Assembly: GCA_913055565.1 (NCBI GenBank)
Contig: CAJXKP010000001.1
Location: 1-64,000, forward strand
Direction of reading: 5' to 3'
DNA: 64,000 bases
Origin: an uncultured Ectothiorhodospiraceae bacterium
GTDB lineage: Bacteria; Pseudomonadota; Gammaproteobacteria; Nitrococcales; Nitrococcaceae
Part shown: piece after piece, positions 8,935 through 18,400 of the stretch
Layout of the letters: each line of letters starts with the position of its first letter
Position numbering within the stretch: position 1 is the first letter of the stretch
Position numbers and translations under genes: made by a program
Notes under the pieces: model-generated
The model's database searches: none
Told to the model about the DNA's origin: nothing
The model's input: the letters and a program-made list of their open reading frames with translations, nothing else

Positions 8935-10287
8935 ATGGAGCTGCTGACGCAGTGGTTAGGACGTATCGAAGGCTACCTGTGGATGCCGGTCATGCTGGTC
9001 ATGCTGCTGGGCACAGGTATCTTCCTAACGGCCGGGCTCAAGGCCATGCCCATACGCCGACTGGGATACGGCTTCCGCCAGCTCATGGCGGGCCGGGCAC
9101 AGACCCAGGAGGCCGGCGAGATCACGCCCTTCCAGGCGCTCGCCACGTCGCTATCGGCGACCATCGGGACCGGCAATATCGCCGGTGTCGCCACGGCCAT
9201 CGCCCTCGGCGGGCCCGGGGCCGTGTTCTGGATGTGGATCACGGCCCTAGTAGGCATGGCCACGAAATACAGCGAGGCGGTGTTGGCCGTTAGGTACCGC
9301 GAGGTCGACGAACGCGGTGCCTACGTCGGCGGCCCCATGTATTACATCCGTAAGGGCATGGGCAGCCAATGGGCCTGGATGGGGAGTACCTTCGCCTTCG
9401 TCGGCATGTTCGCGGCCCTCGGTATCGGCAATCTGGTCCAGTCCAACTCCGTCGCGGATGTCCTAAGCGCGGAGCTCGGGGCCTACGACTGGGCGACCGG
9501 TATCATCCTTACCGCGCTGGTCATGGCCGTCATCCTGGGCGGACTCAAGCGAATCGCCCGCGTCGCCGAGCGCATGGTCCCGTTCATGGCCATCCTCTAT
9601 GTCATCGTGGCCCTGCTCGTGATCCTGCTCAACATCGGCTCGGTGCCAGCTGCTGTGGCGACGATCTTCAGTGACGCCTTCACAGGCACGGCGGCAACGG
9701 GCGGTTTCGCCGGTGCCGGCGTGATCGCGGTCATCCAATACGGCGTCGCCCGCGGCATCTTCTCCAACGAGGCAGGCATCGGCTCGGCGCCCATCGCGCA
9801 CGCCGCCGCCCGCACCAGCGATCCGGTGCGCCAGGGCACGGTGGCCATGCTGGGAACCTTCATCGACACCATCATCGTCTGCACCATGACAGCCCTGGTT
9901 ATCGTCTTGACGGGCGCCTGGGAAACCGGGGAGTCATCGGCGGCACTATCGGCGGCGGCCTTCGGTAATGGCGTTCCGGGAGGCCAGTGGATCGTAACGG
10001 TCGCCACGCTGATCTTCGCGTTCACGACCACGCTGACATGGAGCTATTACGGCGAGCGTTGCGCCGAGTATCTCTTCGGGGTCGGCATCATTACACCGTA
10101 TCGCTGGTTCTGGGGCGTTGTCCTGTTCACGGGAGCGATGGTCAAGGTCGATGTCGTCTGGCACATCGCGGGCATCATGAACGGGCTCATGGCCCTGCCC
10201 AACCTCGTCGCGCTGCTCGCCCTCTCCGGGACGACGTTCGCCGTCACCAAGCAGTACTTCAAGGAGCACAGCGACCCGGCCTCGTAA
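8935..10287 (+). CDS. Sodium:alanine/glycine symporter (AGCS family)
   Basis: A 450-residue inner-membrane amino-acid carrier of the AGCS (AlsT/DagA) family, importing alanine or glycine with Na+. Family motifs seen are SATIGTGNIAGVATAIALGG (about 74-93), GGPMYYIRKGMG, SNEAGIGSAPIAHAAA and the hydrophobic helices throughout. A clear GGGAGGG site precedes the ATG by about 9 bases. The length is typical. Sodium-coupled uptake is consistent with a salty habitat but does not prove one. Confidence 0.9.
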   Translation: MELLTQWLGRIEGYLWMPVMLVMLLGTGIFLTAGLKAMPIRRLGYGFRQLMAGRAQTQEAGEITPFQALATSLSATIGTGNIAGVATAIALGGPGAVFWMWITALVGMATKYSEAVLAVRYREVDERGAYVGGPMYYIRKGMGSQWAWMGSTFAFVGMFAALGIGNLVQSNSVADVLSAELGAYDWATGIILTALVMAVILGGLKRIARVAERMVPFMAILYVIVALLVILLNIGSVPAAVATIFSDAFTGTAATGGFAGAGVIAVIQYGVARGIFSNEAGIGSAPIAHAAARTSDPVRQGTVAMLGTFIDTIIVCTMTALVIVLTGAWETGESSAALSAAAFGNGVPGGQWIVTVATLIFAFTTTLTWSYYGERCAEYLFGVGIITPYRWFWGVVLFTGAMVKVDVVWHIAGIMNGLMALPNLVALLALSGTTFAVTKQYFKEHSDPAS

Positions 10288-10378
10288 CGACGGCCGGCAT
10301 GGTCGGGACGGCGGGCATCGCGCGGCTAGCGCCGAACGCCTACCATAACGGTCATCGAGGGCAACCGAGGCCGATGGC

Positions 10379-11653
10379 GTGGGCACTAGCACAACGACGG
10401 ATGTAGCCGTAATCGGCGCTGGCGCGGCGGGCATAGCCGCCGCTCGCCGGCTCCAGGAGCTGGGGCTGAGCTGCCAGGTTCTGGAGGCGCGCAATCGACC
10501 CGGAGGACGTGCTTGGACGGAGACAGCCACCCTCGGCGTAGCGCTGGACCGCGGCTGCGCCTGGCTCCATGACGCCGAGCGCAACCCGTTGCGCGCCTGC
10601 GCCGAGGCGGCGGGCCTTGGCTGGCCGACGGCGGTACCGATAAGGGGCCATCGCCAGGGCGCGTTCGGATCGGCGGCGGCCAATGCGGCGCTCGAGGCCC
10701 GAGTGGACGAGGGCCTACGCGCCCTCGTCGAGCGCGCGGGCGCCGAGCCTGACCAGCCGACCGCGAGTCTACTCGCTGGCGACCCGGTGCATGGGGCATT
10801 CTTGCGTTACGTTGTCACGGCGATCTCGGGCGCTGAGCCGGAGACCTATTCCAGCGGTGACGCCGCCGAGGAGGACGCCTTCGAGTCCAACTGGCTGGTC
10901 ACCGGCGGTCTCGGCCGCCTGATCAGCGAGGACCTGGCGGCGGACCTGCCAATCCAGCTCGGCACCACGGTTCAGACGGTCGATTTCCGGCGGCGAGCGA
11001 TTCGCCTCGATACCTCGGCCGGCTGGATGCGCACGGACGCCGTGATCGTCACCGCCCCGGTGGGGGTTCTGGCCGATGGCCGACCGGGGTTCCGGCCGGC
11101 GTTACCCAGCTGGAAGACCGACGCATTCGAGGCGGTGGCGATGGGCCGCGCGGAGAAGGTGGCCCTGCGGTTCCGGGGCAGGCCGTTCGGTGACGACCTC
11201 CCCCATTTCCTAACCATCGAGCGGCCCACGGGACTGCTCGGTTTCCACATCGAGCCGGGCCCACCGGCGGTGGCCATCGCCTACGCGGGAGGCGAGTTGG
11301 CGGCTGCGATCGCCGACATGGGCGAGGACGAGGCCGTCGCCATGGCCATGGATTACCTTGCCCATGCCTACGGCGACGCCCTTCGCGATCAACTGGCAGC
11401 CAGCACCGCCACGGCATGGGCCCGCGATGCCTGGGCCTTGGGGAGCTACTCGGCCGCCCATCCCGGCGCCCATGGGCGACGTCGCGCCCTCGCGGCACCG
11501 GTGGCGGATCGCGTGCGCTTTGCTGGTGAGGCCACGCTACCGGATGCCTTCGCCACCGCCCACGGCGCCTGGCTATCGGGCCGCCGGGAGGCCGAGGCGG
11601 TGGCGGCAGTCCTCGGGGCAGCGACCCTGCCGACGCCCTTCGCTAGTGGCTAG
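10379..11653 (+). CDS. FAD-dependent amine oxidase/oxidoreductase
   Basis: A 424-residue flavoprotein of the monoamine oxidase-like superfamily. Residues 9-16 carry the dinucleotide motif VIGAGAAG, followed by the FAD-ribose Glu in VLEARNRPGGRAW. The C-terminal FAD-binding motif is RFAGEATLPDAFATAHGAW. The start is GTG, with CGAGG eight bases upstream. The substrate (amine, amino acid or a carotenoid/phytoene-like molecule) cannot be named. The gene stands alone, 91 bp after the symporter, and overlaps the convergent acyltransferase gene by a few bases. Confidence 0.82.
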   Translation: MGTSTTTDVAVIGAGAAGIAAARRLQELGLSCQVLEARNRPGGRAWTETATLGVALDRGCAWLHDAERNPLRACAEAAGLGWPTAVPIRGHRQGAFGSAAANAALEARVDEGLRALVERAGAEPDQPTASLLAGDPVHGAFLRYVVTAISGAEPETYSSGDAAEEDAFESNWLVTGGLGRLISEDLAADLPIQLGTTVQTVDFRRRAIRLDTSAGWMRTDAVIVTAPVGVLADGRPGFRPALPSWKTDAFEAVAMGRAEKVALRFRGRPFGDDLPHFLTIERPTGLLGFHIEPGPPAVAIAYAGGELAAAIADMGEDEAVAMAMDYLAHAYGDALRDQLAASTATAWARDAWALGSYSAAHPGAHGRRRALAAPVADRVRFAGEATLPDAFATAHGAWLSGRREAEAVAAVLGAATLPTPFASG

Positions 11654-12804
11654 CCTCGGCCGATGAGCTGTGGCACGTAGCGATGGATCGCCCAGGCGAC
11701 CGGGGTGGTCGCGGCGACGCTCGCGGCGGTCACAACGCTGGCCACCGCGAGTAGCGCCCATACCGGGCCGAGCCCGACACCCTGGGTGAGCCATTGCCCG
11801 ACACTGCCATCCAGGGGCGCTACGATGCGCGGGTTAACGAAGTGGTAGAACAACCCGTGGAGGCCGTAGATGGTGATGGTGATCTCGCCAAGGTACTGAA
11901 ACCAACGCCACTGCGGCACCAGCCGGGCGACGACCAGCACTAGGGCCGTTCCCATGAGTGCGGTAATGGGGAACCAGCCGATGTGCCCGACGGCACCGGC
12001 GACCACAATCACGGCATCGAAACCCATCGTGAAAGGCCCCTGGTTGAGATCATAGGTCAGCGTGACGCCGGCGAGCAGGACCAACGCCGCCAGGGCTAGC
12101 TGCCAGCGGGGGTAGGTACGCTCCAGAACACCACTGCCTCGAACCACGATCCCGGTCAGGTAGAAGGCGTAGCCTAGCGGCACGAGATTCAACAGCCAGA
12201 AGGTCCAGGTCGGGAAGAAGCTGATCCAGCGGTTGAGATAGACGCCTGCGATATAGGCGATGACGATGGCGATGAGCCGGCGGGGTGTCGTCGTGAGCCA
12301 GCGACCCACGAGGTAGTGAAACAACTCTACGCTGACCAGGGCCGCCAGGAACCATAGCGGGATGCTGAACGCGGGCAGCCCGCGCAGGGTATCCACGACG
12401 CCCCAGAAGTAGCTCTCCCCTGCCAGCGGCGCGACCGCGGTCGGGGCGCCCATGGTCGGAAACCAGCCGGCGACGACCAGCGACATCAGGGCGGCGACCG
12501 CACTAAACACCAGATAGGGCTGCACCCGTCCAGACCAGCGACGGCGCATATGAGCAGCGACGCCCTCGCTGAGATGGCGTCCGTTGAACACCATACCGGC
12601 GAGGAGGAAGAAAGCGGGCATATGGAACGAGTAGACCCACTTGTAGTGCACCTCACCGGCCATAGCGAGGTGCTCAATACCGCGCCCCCAGACGCTCTCC
12701 ATGAACTGCTCAACCAAATGCCCGTAGAAGACCAGCACGATGGCGAAAAAGCGGGCGATGTCGATACTCGGCAAGCGTTGGGTGGCCGTCGCGGTTGTCG
12801 TCAT
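11650..12804 (-). CDS. Acyltransferase family 3 membrane protein
   Basis: An integral-membrane O-acyltransferase (acyltransferase_3/OafA family) of about 384 residues with ten or so transmembrane helices. The conserved N-terminal helix reads RLPSIDIARFFAIVLVFYGH, with the family's Arg and His. The ATG at 12804 is chosen because it has a strong GGGGGGAG ribosome site and begins just before the first conserved helix; an 81-residue longer reading frame upstream looks like intergenic sequence. Such enzymes acetylate sugars of surface polysaccharides. The acceptor is unknown. Confidence 0.82.
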   Translation of the reverse strand: MTTTATATQRLPSIDIARFFAIVLVFYGHLVEQFMESVWGRGIEHLAMAGEVHYKWVYSFHMPAFFLLAGMVFNGRHLSEGVAAHMRRRWSGRVQPYLVFSAVAALMSLVVAGWFPTMGAPTAVAPLAGESYFWGVVDTLRGLPAFSIPLWFLAALVSVELFHYLVGRWLTTTPRRLIAIVIAYIAGVYLNRWISFFPTWTFWLLNLVPLGYAFYLTGIVVRGSGVLERTYPRWQLALAALVLLAGVTLTYDLNQGPFTMGFDAVIVVAGAVGHIGWFPITALMGTALVLVVARLVPQWRWFQYLGEITITIYGLHGLFYHFVNPRIVAPLDGSVGQWLTQGVGLGPVWALLAVASVVTAASVAATTPVAWAIHRYVPQLIGRG

Positions 12805-12984
12805 GCTCTCCCCCCTATTATTGCGGGCTGCAGTCAGCGGCGCCCGATCTCCGATTAGCCCTCGGATACTAGCAGCTAATGGCCTGGCCTCAATGGTCCA
12901 ATAGATGGCTGCATCCGCCGCAGCGACGCGGTATTCTCGGTACACGTTGGTAATCAGCCGTCGTGGAAGATAAGGGGCAGGGAC

Positions 12985-13194
12985 ATGAGTCAGTACGCCA
13001 GTGAGGCCGATCTGCGCGAGCGGCTCATCGAGCTCAAACAGGAGCATCGCGATCTCGATGCGGCCATCGACGACATGACGTCGCGTGGCACAACGGATCA
13101 GCTTCGCCTGGTGCGGCTTAAGAAGCGAAAGCTCCAGCTCAAAGACGCGATCACGCGCCTCGAGAGCGAGCTCATCCCGAATCTGGACGCCTGA
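12985..13194 (+). CDS. YdcH/DUF465 small coiled-coil protein
   Basis: A 69-residue cytoplasmic protein, nearly all helix, with heptad-like Leu/Ile spacing (LRERLIELKQEHRDLDAAID) and the typical central KKRKLQLKD of DUF465/YdcH. The function is unknown. These proteins are widespread in Proteobacteria and usually 60-80 residues. GGGGCAGGG precedes the ATG. It is followed 38 bp later by rsmE. Confidence 0.85.
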   Translation: MSQYASEADLRERLIELKQEHRDLDAAIDDMTSRGTTDQLRLVRLKKRKLQLKDAITRLESELIPNLDA

Positions 13195-13232
13195 GCGGAC
13201 GATTGGCCACGCCCGCTAACGATTAAGCCTAC

Positions 13233-13961
13233 ATGACGGCGACACGGATCTACGCACCCGCGAGCTACACCCCCGAAGCCACCCTCGCGCTACCCGACGC
13301 CGCGCGGGATCATCTACGCGCACGGCGCTTGCGTCCAGGCGATAGCCTAACGGTGTTCGACGGCGCGGGGGCCAGCGCCGAGGCGCGCCTGGAACACCTG
13401 GATAAGCGCGGCGCCCAAGCGCGCATCGTGCGCCTTGCTGAGGGTGATCCCGCGGCAGCGTTGCCGATCACACTGGTTCAGGGCATGGGCAAAGGCGATG
13501 CCATGGACATCGTCGTCCAGAAGGCCACGGAACTCGGTGTGGCAAGCGTACGCCCTGTTTACACGGATAATGCCGTGGTGCGCCTCAAAGGCGATCGGGC
13601 GGTTCGCAAGCAGGAACACTGGCAGCGCATTGCCATCAGCGCGTGCGAGCAGTGTGGCCGGAACACGCTGCCAAGCGTCGCCTCGCCTCAGACCTTGGCG
13701 GACGCCACAGCGGCGATGGCGACCGTCCAGGGGGTGGTCATTACAGCCGATGCCGCTCGAGGAATGGGGTCGCTAGCTCGGCCGGGCGGGCCGATGGTAC
13801 TGGCGGTGGGGCCCGAAGGAGGATTCAGTCACCGGGAGATCGAGCGCCTCACGGGCGCTGGTTGGCAGGCCTGCCGCCTCGGCCCCCGCGTATTGCGGAT
13901 GGAGACCGCGGCGATTGCCGGGCTTACTGCGATTGGCCTGCTCTTTGGCGATCTCGGCTAA
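13233..13961 (+). CDS. rsmE: 16S rRNA (uracil-1498-N3)-methyltransferase
   Basis: RsmE methylates U1498 of 16S rRNA in the assembled 30S subunit using SAM. The 242 residues have the N-terminal PUA-like domain and the C-terminal SPOUT knot, marked by VQGMGKGDAMDIVVQKATELG (about 85-105) and the knot loop AVGPEGGFSHREIE (about 191-204), ending RVLRMETA. In many Gammaproteobacteria rsmE neighbours gshB; here the Pil-Chp operon has come between them. Confidence 0.93.
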   Translation: MTATRIYAPASYTPEATLALPDAARDHLRARRLRPGDSLTVFDGAGASAEARLEHLDKRGAQARIVRLAEGDPAAALPITLVQGMGKGDAMDIVVQKATELGVASVRPVYTDNAVVRLKGDRAVRKQEHWQRIAISACEQCGRNTLPSVASPQTLADATAAMATVQGVVITADAARGMGSLARPGGPMVLAVGPEGGFSHREIERLTGAGWQACRLGPRVLRMETAAIAGLTAIGLLFGDLG

Positions 13962-13979
13962 AGGCAGCTTGGTGCCGGC

Positions 13980-14459
13980 TCAGCTGTAGAGCAGCTCGAT
14001 AAGCCGCTTCTCCACGTAATCCACATCCAGCATGATCGTCGCCTCGCTGGCGGCCAGCACGACCTCCCCCGGGGCGTTGGCCAACGCCTCGTCGTTGAGG
14101 GGTTCAATACCGTCAGCGGTCACATTGGCCAGGCGTGGGATCTGTTGGGCCAGGACCGCAAAGAAGGCGAGTTTCGGATGGCCGCTAAGCCCCTTGAGGA
14201 CCAACATCCGGGCGCGGCCACCGGGTACCGCGAAATCGGATTCGAAGAAGGCCTCCACGGAAACGAGCGGGATCTTCTGGCCACGCCAATTTACCCGCCC
14301 CTGCAGCCAGGGGACGTCGCCGGCACCGTAGACAGGGGTGGGCTCGCTATAGCTGGCCACCTCGACGACGAGGGAGCTGGGAAGCAGCATGCTGACGTTC
14401 GTCAGCGGAACGACGAGGCAGCGTATACCGCCTTCCTGTTGCTCATTTGCCTGGGCCAT
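13980..14459 (-). CDS. chpC: CheW-domain protein of the Pil-Chp system (ChpC)
   Basis: A 159-residue single CheW-like adaptor. It is the last gene of the minus-strand pil-chp operon, which matches chpC in Pseudomonas. Visible CheW features are the early VPLTNVSMLLPSSLV strand, the VYGAGDVPWLQGRVNWRGQ loop and the following IPLVSVE strand. It would link additional receptors or regulators to ChpA. GGAGTAG precedes the ATG, 18 bp after chpB. It converges on rsmE. Confidence 0.83.
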   Translation of the reverse strand: MAQANEQQEGGIRCLVVPLTNVSMLLPSSLVVEVASYSEPTPVYGAGDVPWLQGRVNWRGQKIPLVSVEAFFESDFAVPGGRARMLVLKGLSGHPKLAFFAVLAQQIPRLANVTADGIEPLNDEALANAPGEVVLAASEATIMLDVDYVEKRLIELLYS

Positions 14460-14477
14460 ATCGCTACTCCGCTCGGG

Positions 14478-15470
14478 TCAGGCCGTCTGTTCAGGCCGAT
14501 ATCGTTTGATTAGGTTGTTGATATGCCGAGGCAGCTCGCTAGCGAGCCGCTCTGGCGGGCCACGCCTGGTAACGGCCCCGGTCGCAGACGCGGTCTCGGG
14601 CATGCTCGCGACCGTGCAGCTGGCCTCATCCTGGGCCCAAACGCAACCCCCGGCGTCCTGGATGGCGCGCGCGCCCTGGGCGCCGTCCGAGGCCATGCCC
14701 GAGAAGACGATAGCACCGCTGAGCTGCCGGTAGCGGGCCGCTATGGTCGCCATGATCTCATCGATGTTCGGTGTATATAGGGCATCAGCGCTGTGATCGC
14801 CGTAGAGCTGGAATCGGCCTCGCTCATCGATGGCCAGGCGCGACCGGATCGGGGCCACGTACACCCGGCCCGGATGCAACAGCATCCCCGGAGCGGCGCA
14901 GGTGACGTTCAGCTGCGTCACACGATGGAGCTGCTGGGCGAGGACCTCAGCGAAATCGTCACCGATGTGCTGGGCAACAATGAACGCAGCCGGCGGGGGC
15001 TCAGTGAGCGCACCGAGGAAGGCAGTCAAGGCTTGCGGCCCCCCGAACGAGGCGCCGAGCACCCATACCGGTAGGGCCTCCGCCGAATCCGGCTCGACGA
15101 CGGGGTCGTAGGCTGGCTGGGGAACGGCCGTCTCGGCGCGGCGGCTCTCGTTGGCCGCCGCCCGCAGCTTCTGCGAAACGCGGGCGATCATCTTGTCGTC
15201 GAGATGGTCGGACTCGAAGAAGACCATCGGCTCGGCGCGCTCACCAGAGACGCGGTCCAGGGCGTCCAATTCGGCGTCGTCGGCACCCTCAAGGCAGACT
15301 AGCAGCGCATCCGCGCCGTGCGCGAGGGAGCGGCTAAACGCCGCGATACTGGACTCGCCAACGATCTCGATGCCACATATCGTCAGCCGCTGCCGCAGCC
15401 GACGGCGCAGATCGAGGTCGGGGCCGAGCAGAACGACCCGTGTCGGCCCCTGCTCGTTAACGGGCGTCAC
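14478..15470 (-). CDS. chpB: CheB-like methylesterase of the Pil-Chp system (ChpB)
   Basis: About 330 residues. The C-terminal half is a CheB methylesterase domain that removes methyl groups from the receptor PilJ. The nucleophile serine is in GASFGG, the histidine in VAQHIGDDF and the aspartate in GMASDGAQGA. The N-terminal half has the size and first strand of a receiver (VVLLGPDLDLRRRLRQRL), but the phosphoacceptor region reads LLVCLEGADD without the normal aspartate context, so it is probably a pseudo-receiver. The GTG start at 15470 overlaps the chpA stop by 14 bp, indicating translational coupling. Confidence 0.85.
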   Translation of the reverse strand: MTPVNEQGPTRVVLLGPDLDLRRRLRQRLTICGIEIVGESSIAAFSRSLAHGADALLVCLEGADDAELDALDRVSGERAEPMVFFESDHLDDKMIARVSQKLRAAANESRRAETAVPQPAYDPVVEPDSAEALPVWVLGASFGGPQALTAFLGALTEPPPAAFIVAQHIGDDFAEVLAQQLHRVTQLNVTCAAPGMLLHPGRVYVAPIRSRLAIDERGRFQLYGDHSADALYTPNIDEIMATIAARYRQLSGAIVFSGMASDGAQGARAIQDAGGCVWAQDEASCTVASMPETASATGAVTRRGPPERLASELPRHINNLIKRYRPEQTA

Positions 15471-18400
15471 GGCCGCCCTCAAGCAGCGCGTTGAGCGTGC
15501 CGAGCAGGTCGCTCTCCTGATAGGGCTTACCGAGGTAACGATCAACGCCGATGTCCATGGCTCGCTCGCGATGCTTGTCACCCGTGCGTGAGGTGATCAT
15601 GACGATCGGAACCGCGCGCAGGCGTTCATCGTTGCGCATATGGGTCGCTAGCTCGTAGCCGTCCATGCGCGGCATTTCGATGTCCAGGAGCATGGCGTCG
15701 GGCACTGTCTCCTGGAGCTGGGAGACGGCATCGACGCCGTCCTTGGCGGTAAGGACCTCGAGGTTGTTGCGCTCAAGCAGCCGCGAGGCCACTTTCCGCA
15801 TCGTGATGGAGTCATCGACAACCATAACGGTCTGTGGCCCGGCACCGGCGGTAGACGCGGACTCGGTATCGATCGTCGTGGCTCCCTCAACCGCCTTGAC
15901 GCGCTTCTCGCGCGCGCCCAGTCCGAGGCGAACCATGGCGCTGACGTCAAGGATGAGCACGACGCGGCCATCGGCCAGAATCGTGGCGCCGAAGATGCCC
16001 TGCACGGTCGAGATCTGCGAGCCAACCGACTTGACGACGATGTCCCGGCTGCCCAGTAGGCTATCCACCTGGAGAGCGATGCGATGCTCACCCGCCTGGA
16101 CAAGGATGAGCGGGGTCTGGCGATCATCGTCCGGGAGTTCGGGGTCATCGCCGCCGAGGATAGCGGCGAGGCTGCGCACCTCGTAGTAGGCGCCCGCGTA
16201 CTCATAGACCGGCTCGCCGGGCCGCGCCAGGTAATCGCGTAGGGTCGGATGGTCGAGCCGTGTGACGCCCTCAATACTGGACAGGGGAATGGCGTACGTC
16301 TCGTCACCGGACTTGCAGAGGATGGCCTGGTTGAGCGCTAGCGTGAATGGCAGACGGACCGTTAGACGAGTCCCCTCGCCCGGGGTGGAATCGATTTCCA
16401 AGTTGCCGCCGAGCTGCTTGATCTCGGCATTAACGACGTCCATGCCCACGCCGCGACCGGCGATCTGGCTAACCTGGGTGGCGGTACTAAAGCCGGACTC
16501 AAGGACGAACTGCATCACCTCGCGCTCAGTGAGCTCGGCGTCCTCGCGCATGAAGCCCTGAGCGATCGCCTTATGCCGAATGGCCTCCAGGTCCATGCCG
16601 CCACCGTCGTCGATAACGCGGATGACGACATCGGCCCCCTCGCGATCAAGCGAGACGCTAATACTGCCGTCTTCGGGCTTACCACGCTGCGCTCGCGTCT
16701 GCGCCTCCTCGATACCGTGGGCGACGGAGTTGCGCAGCATATGCTCGAGCGGCGACACCACACGCTCGAGCACGGTTCGGTCCATCTCGCCCTCGGCGCC
16801 GAGCACCTGCAGACTCGCGCGCTTGCCCATGTCCTGGGAGGCCTGGCGGACGATGCGCCGCAGGCGCGGCACGAGGTTGGCGAACGGCACCATGCGCGTG
16901 CGCATCAGGCCGTCCTGCAGGTCGGTATTCACCCGCGATTGCTGGAGCAGCAGCGTCTCGCTCTCGCGGTTGAGATTATTAATGGTCTGCTCGATGGAAG
17001 ACAGGTCGTTGACCGATTCCGAGAGCGCCCGGGAGAGTTCCTGAACGCGGGAGAAGCGGTCCATCTCGAGGGGATCGAAGGATTCATCGCCGCCGTCGCC
17101 CGCGCCCTCAGCATCGCTGCCAACAGCCACGGGGTTGCTGCCGCTGCGGGAATGCATCTGGCTCTCGGTCTCGATCTCAAGCGAGCGTAGCTGCTCGCGC
17201 AACCGCTGGACGGTCTGATCGAACTCCTCGAGGTTGAAATTGATCGCCCCCGTCTGCTGCTCGAGTCGAGCGCGGTAGATACTGACCTCGCCGGCGTAGT
17301 TAACGAGGTTATCCAGTAGGTCGGCACGTACGCGGACCGTGTCCGACTGTGTGCGAGCCTGCTCACCGCCGGCTTGAGGCGCTTCCGCAGTGGCCTCGGT
17401 GGCCTCGTTGGTGGCGGGCTGTGTCGGCGCCGCATCGCCCGACGGGGCCGGTGTCGCAGCCCCCGCGCTATGCTCGCCACGCCCCATACCCTCGGGCGTC
17501 TCGCCGCGCTGTAGGGCCTCCACGGCGTTCAGCAGATCCCGAGGGTAGCTAAGTCGTTGCCCGGCCCCGGCGGCATCGCGTAGTTGTACGAGCCGATCAT
17601 TGGCCTTATCTAGGAGGTCGAATGTGACCTCCGTGGGGCTGAGCTCACCGCCACGGATCTGCTTGAGCAATGTCTCCAGGGAGTGGCTCAGATCGGCCAC
17701 CGATTGGAGGCCCGCCATGCGTGCACCGCCCTTGAGGGTATGCAGGGAGCGCTCCAGCCCGGTAATCATCTCGCTCGAGGACGGCGCCTGGCGCCACGAC
17801 TGGAGGAGGTTCTCGGACTGGTCGAGGATGTCGGACGCCTCTTCCAAAAAGACCTCGAGTAGCTCCTGGTCGGGTGGGGCATCGTCAGAGCCCGCGTTGT
17901 CGGAGCCGGCCGCCTCGCTGCCGCGTACGCGCTCGATGCGCTCGACCAATGCCTGGCTTGGTTCGGGGGTATCACCCTGACGCGCAACATCCACGACACG
18001 TACCAGTTCATCGACGCAGTCGCGTAGCAGGTCGAAGACGGCATCGTCGGGCGAGACCTGATGGGCCGCGATATCCGCCGCCAGGGTCTCCAGGGCATGG
18101 CAGAAATCACCGACGGATTCTAAGCCAGCTAGCCGGGCACCGCCTTTGAGGGTGTGGAGCGAGCGCTGAAGCTCGGCAACCTCGACATCCGGCTCGGTTG
18201 AGCCTTGCCAGCGAGTGAGCAGGTCATCGAAGGAGTCGAGGATATCCTGGGCCTCTTCCAGGAAGATGCCGGTGAGGTCGCCCTCATCGTCAAGGTCGGC
18301 CTCAGAGCCCGAGGCAGTGGTCTCAACAGCCGGCGCCGACTCGCCCGGCGCAGGCCCCGCCGTGGCCTCAGCGGGCGGCACACTCTCGGCGACGGCACCG

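Noticed and set aside
12805-13047. 81-residue longer start for the acyltransferase
   Set aside because: The extension is upstream of a strong ribosome site and does not look like protein of this family.
16573-17190. Plus-strand frame of 205 codons inside chpA
   Set aside because: It is a shadow of the HATPase-coding region with no independent start signal or family.
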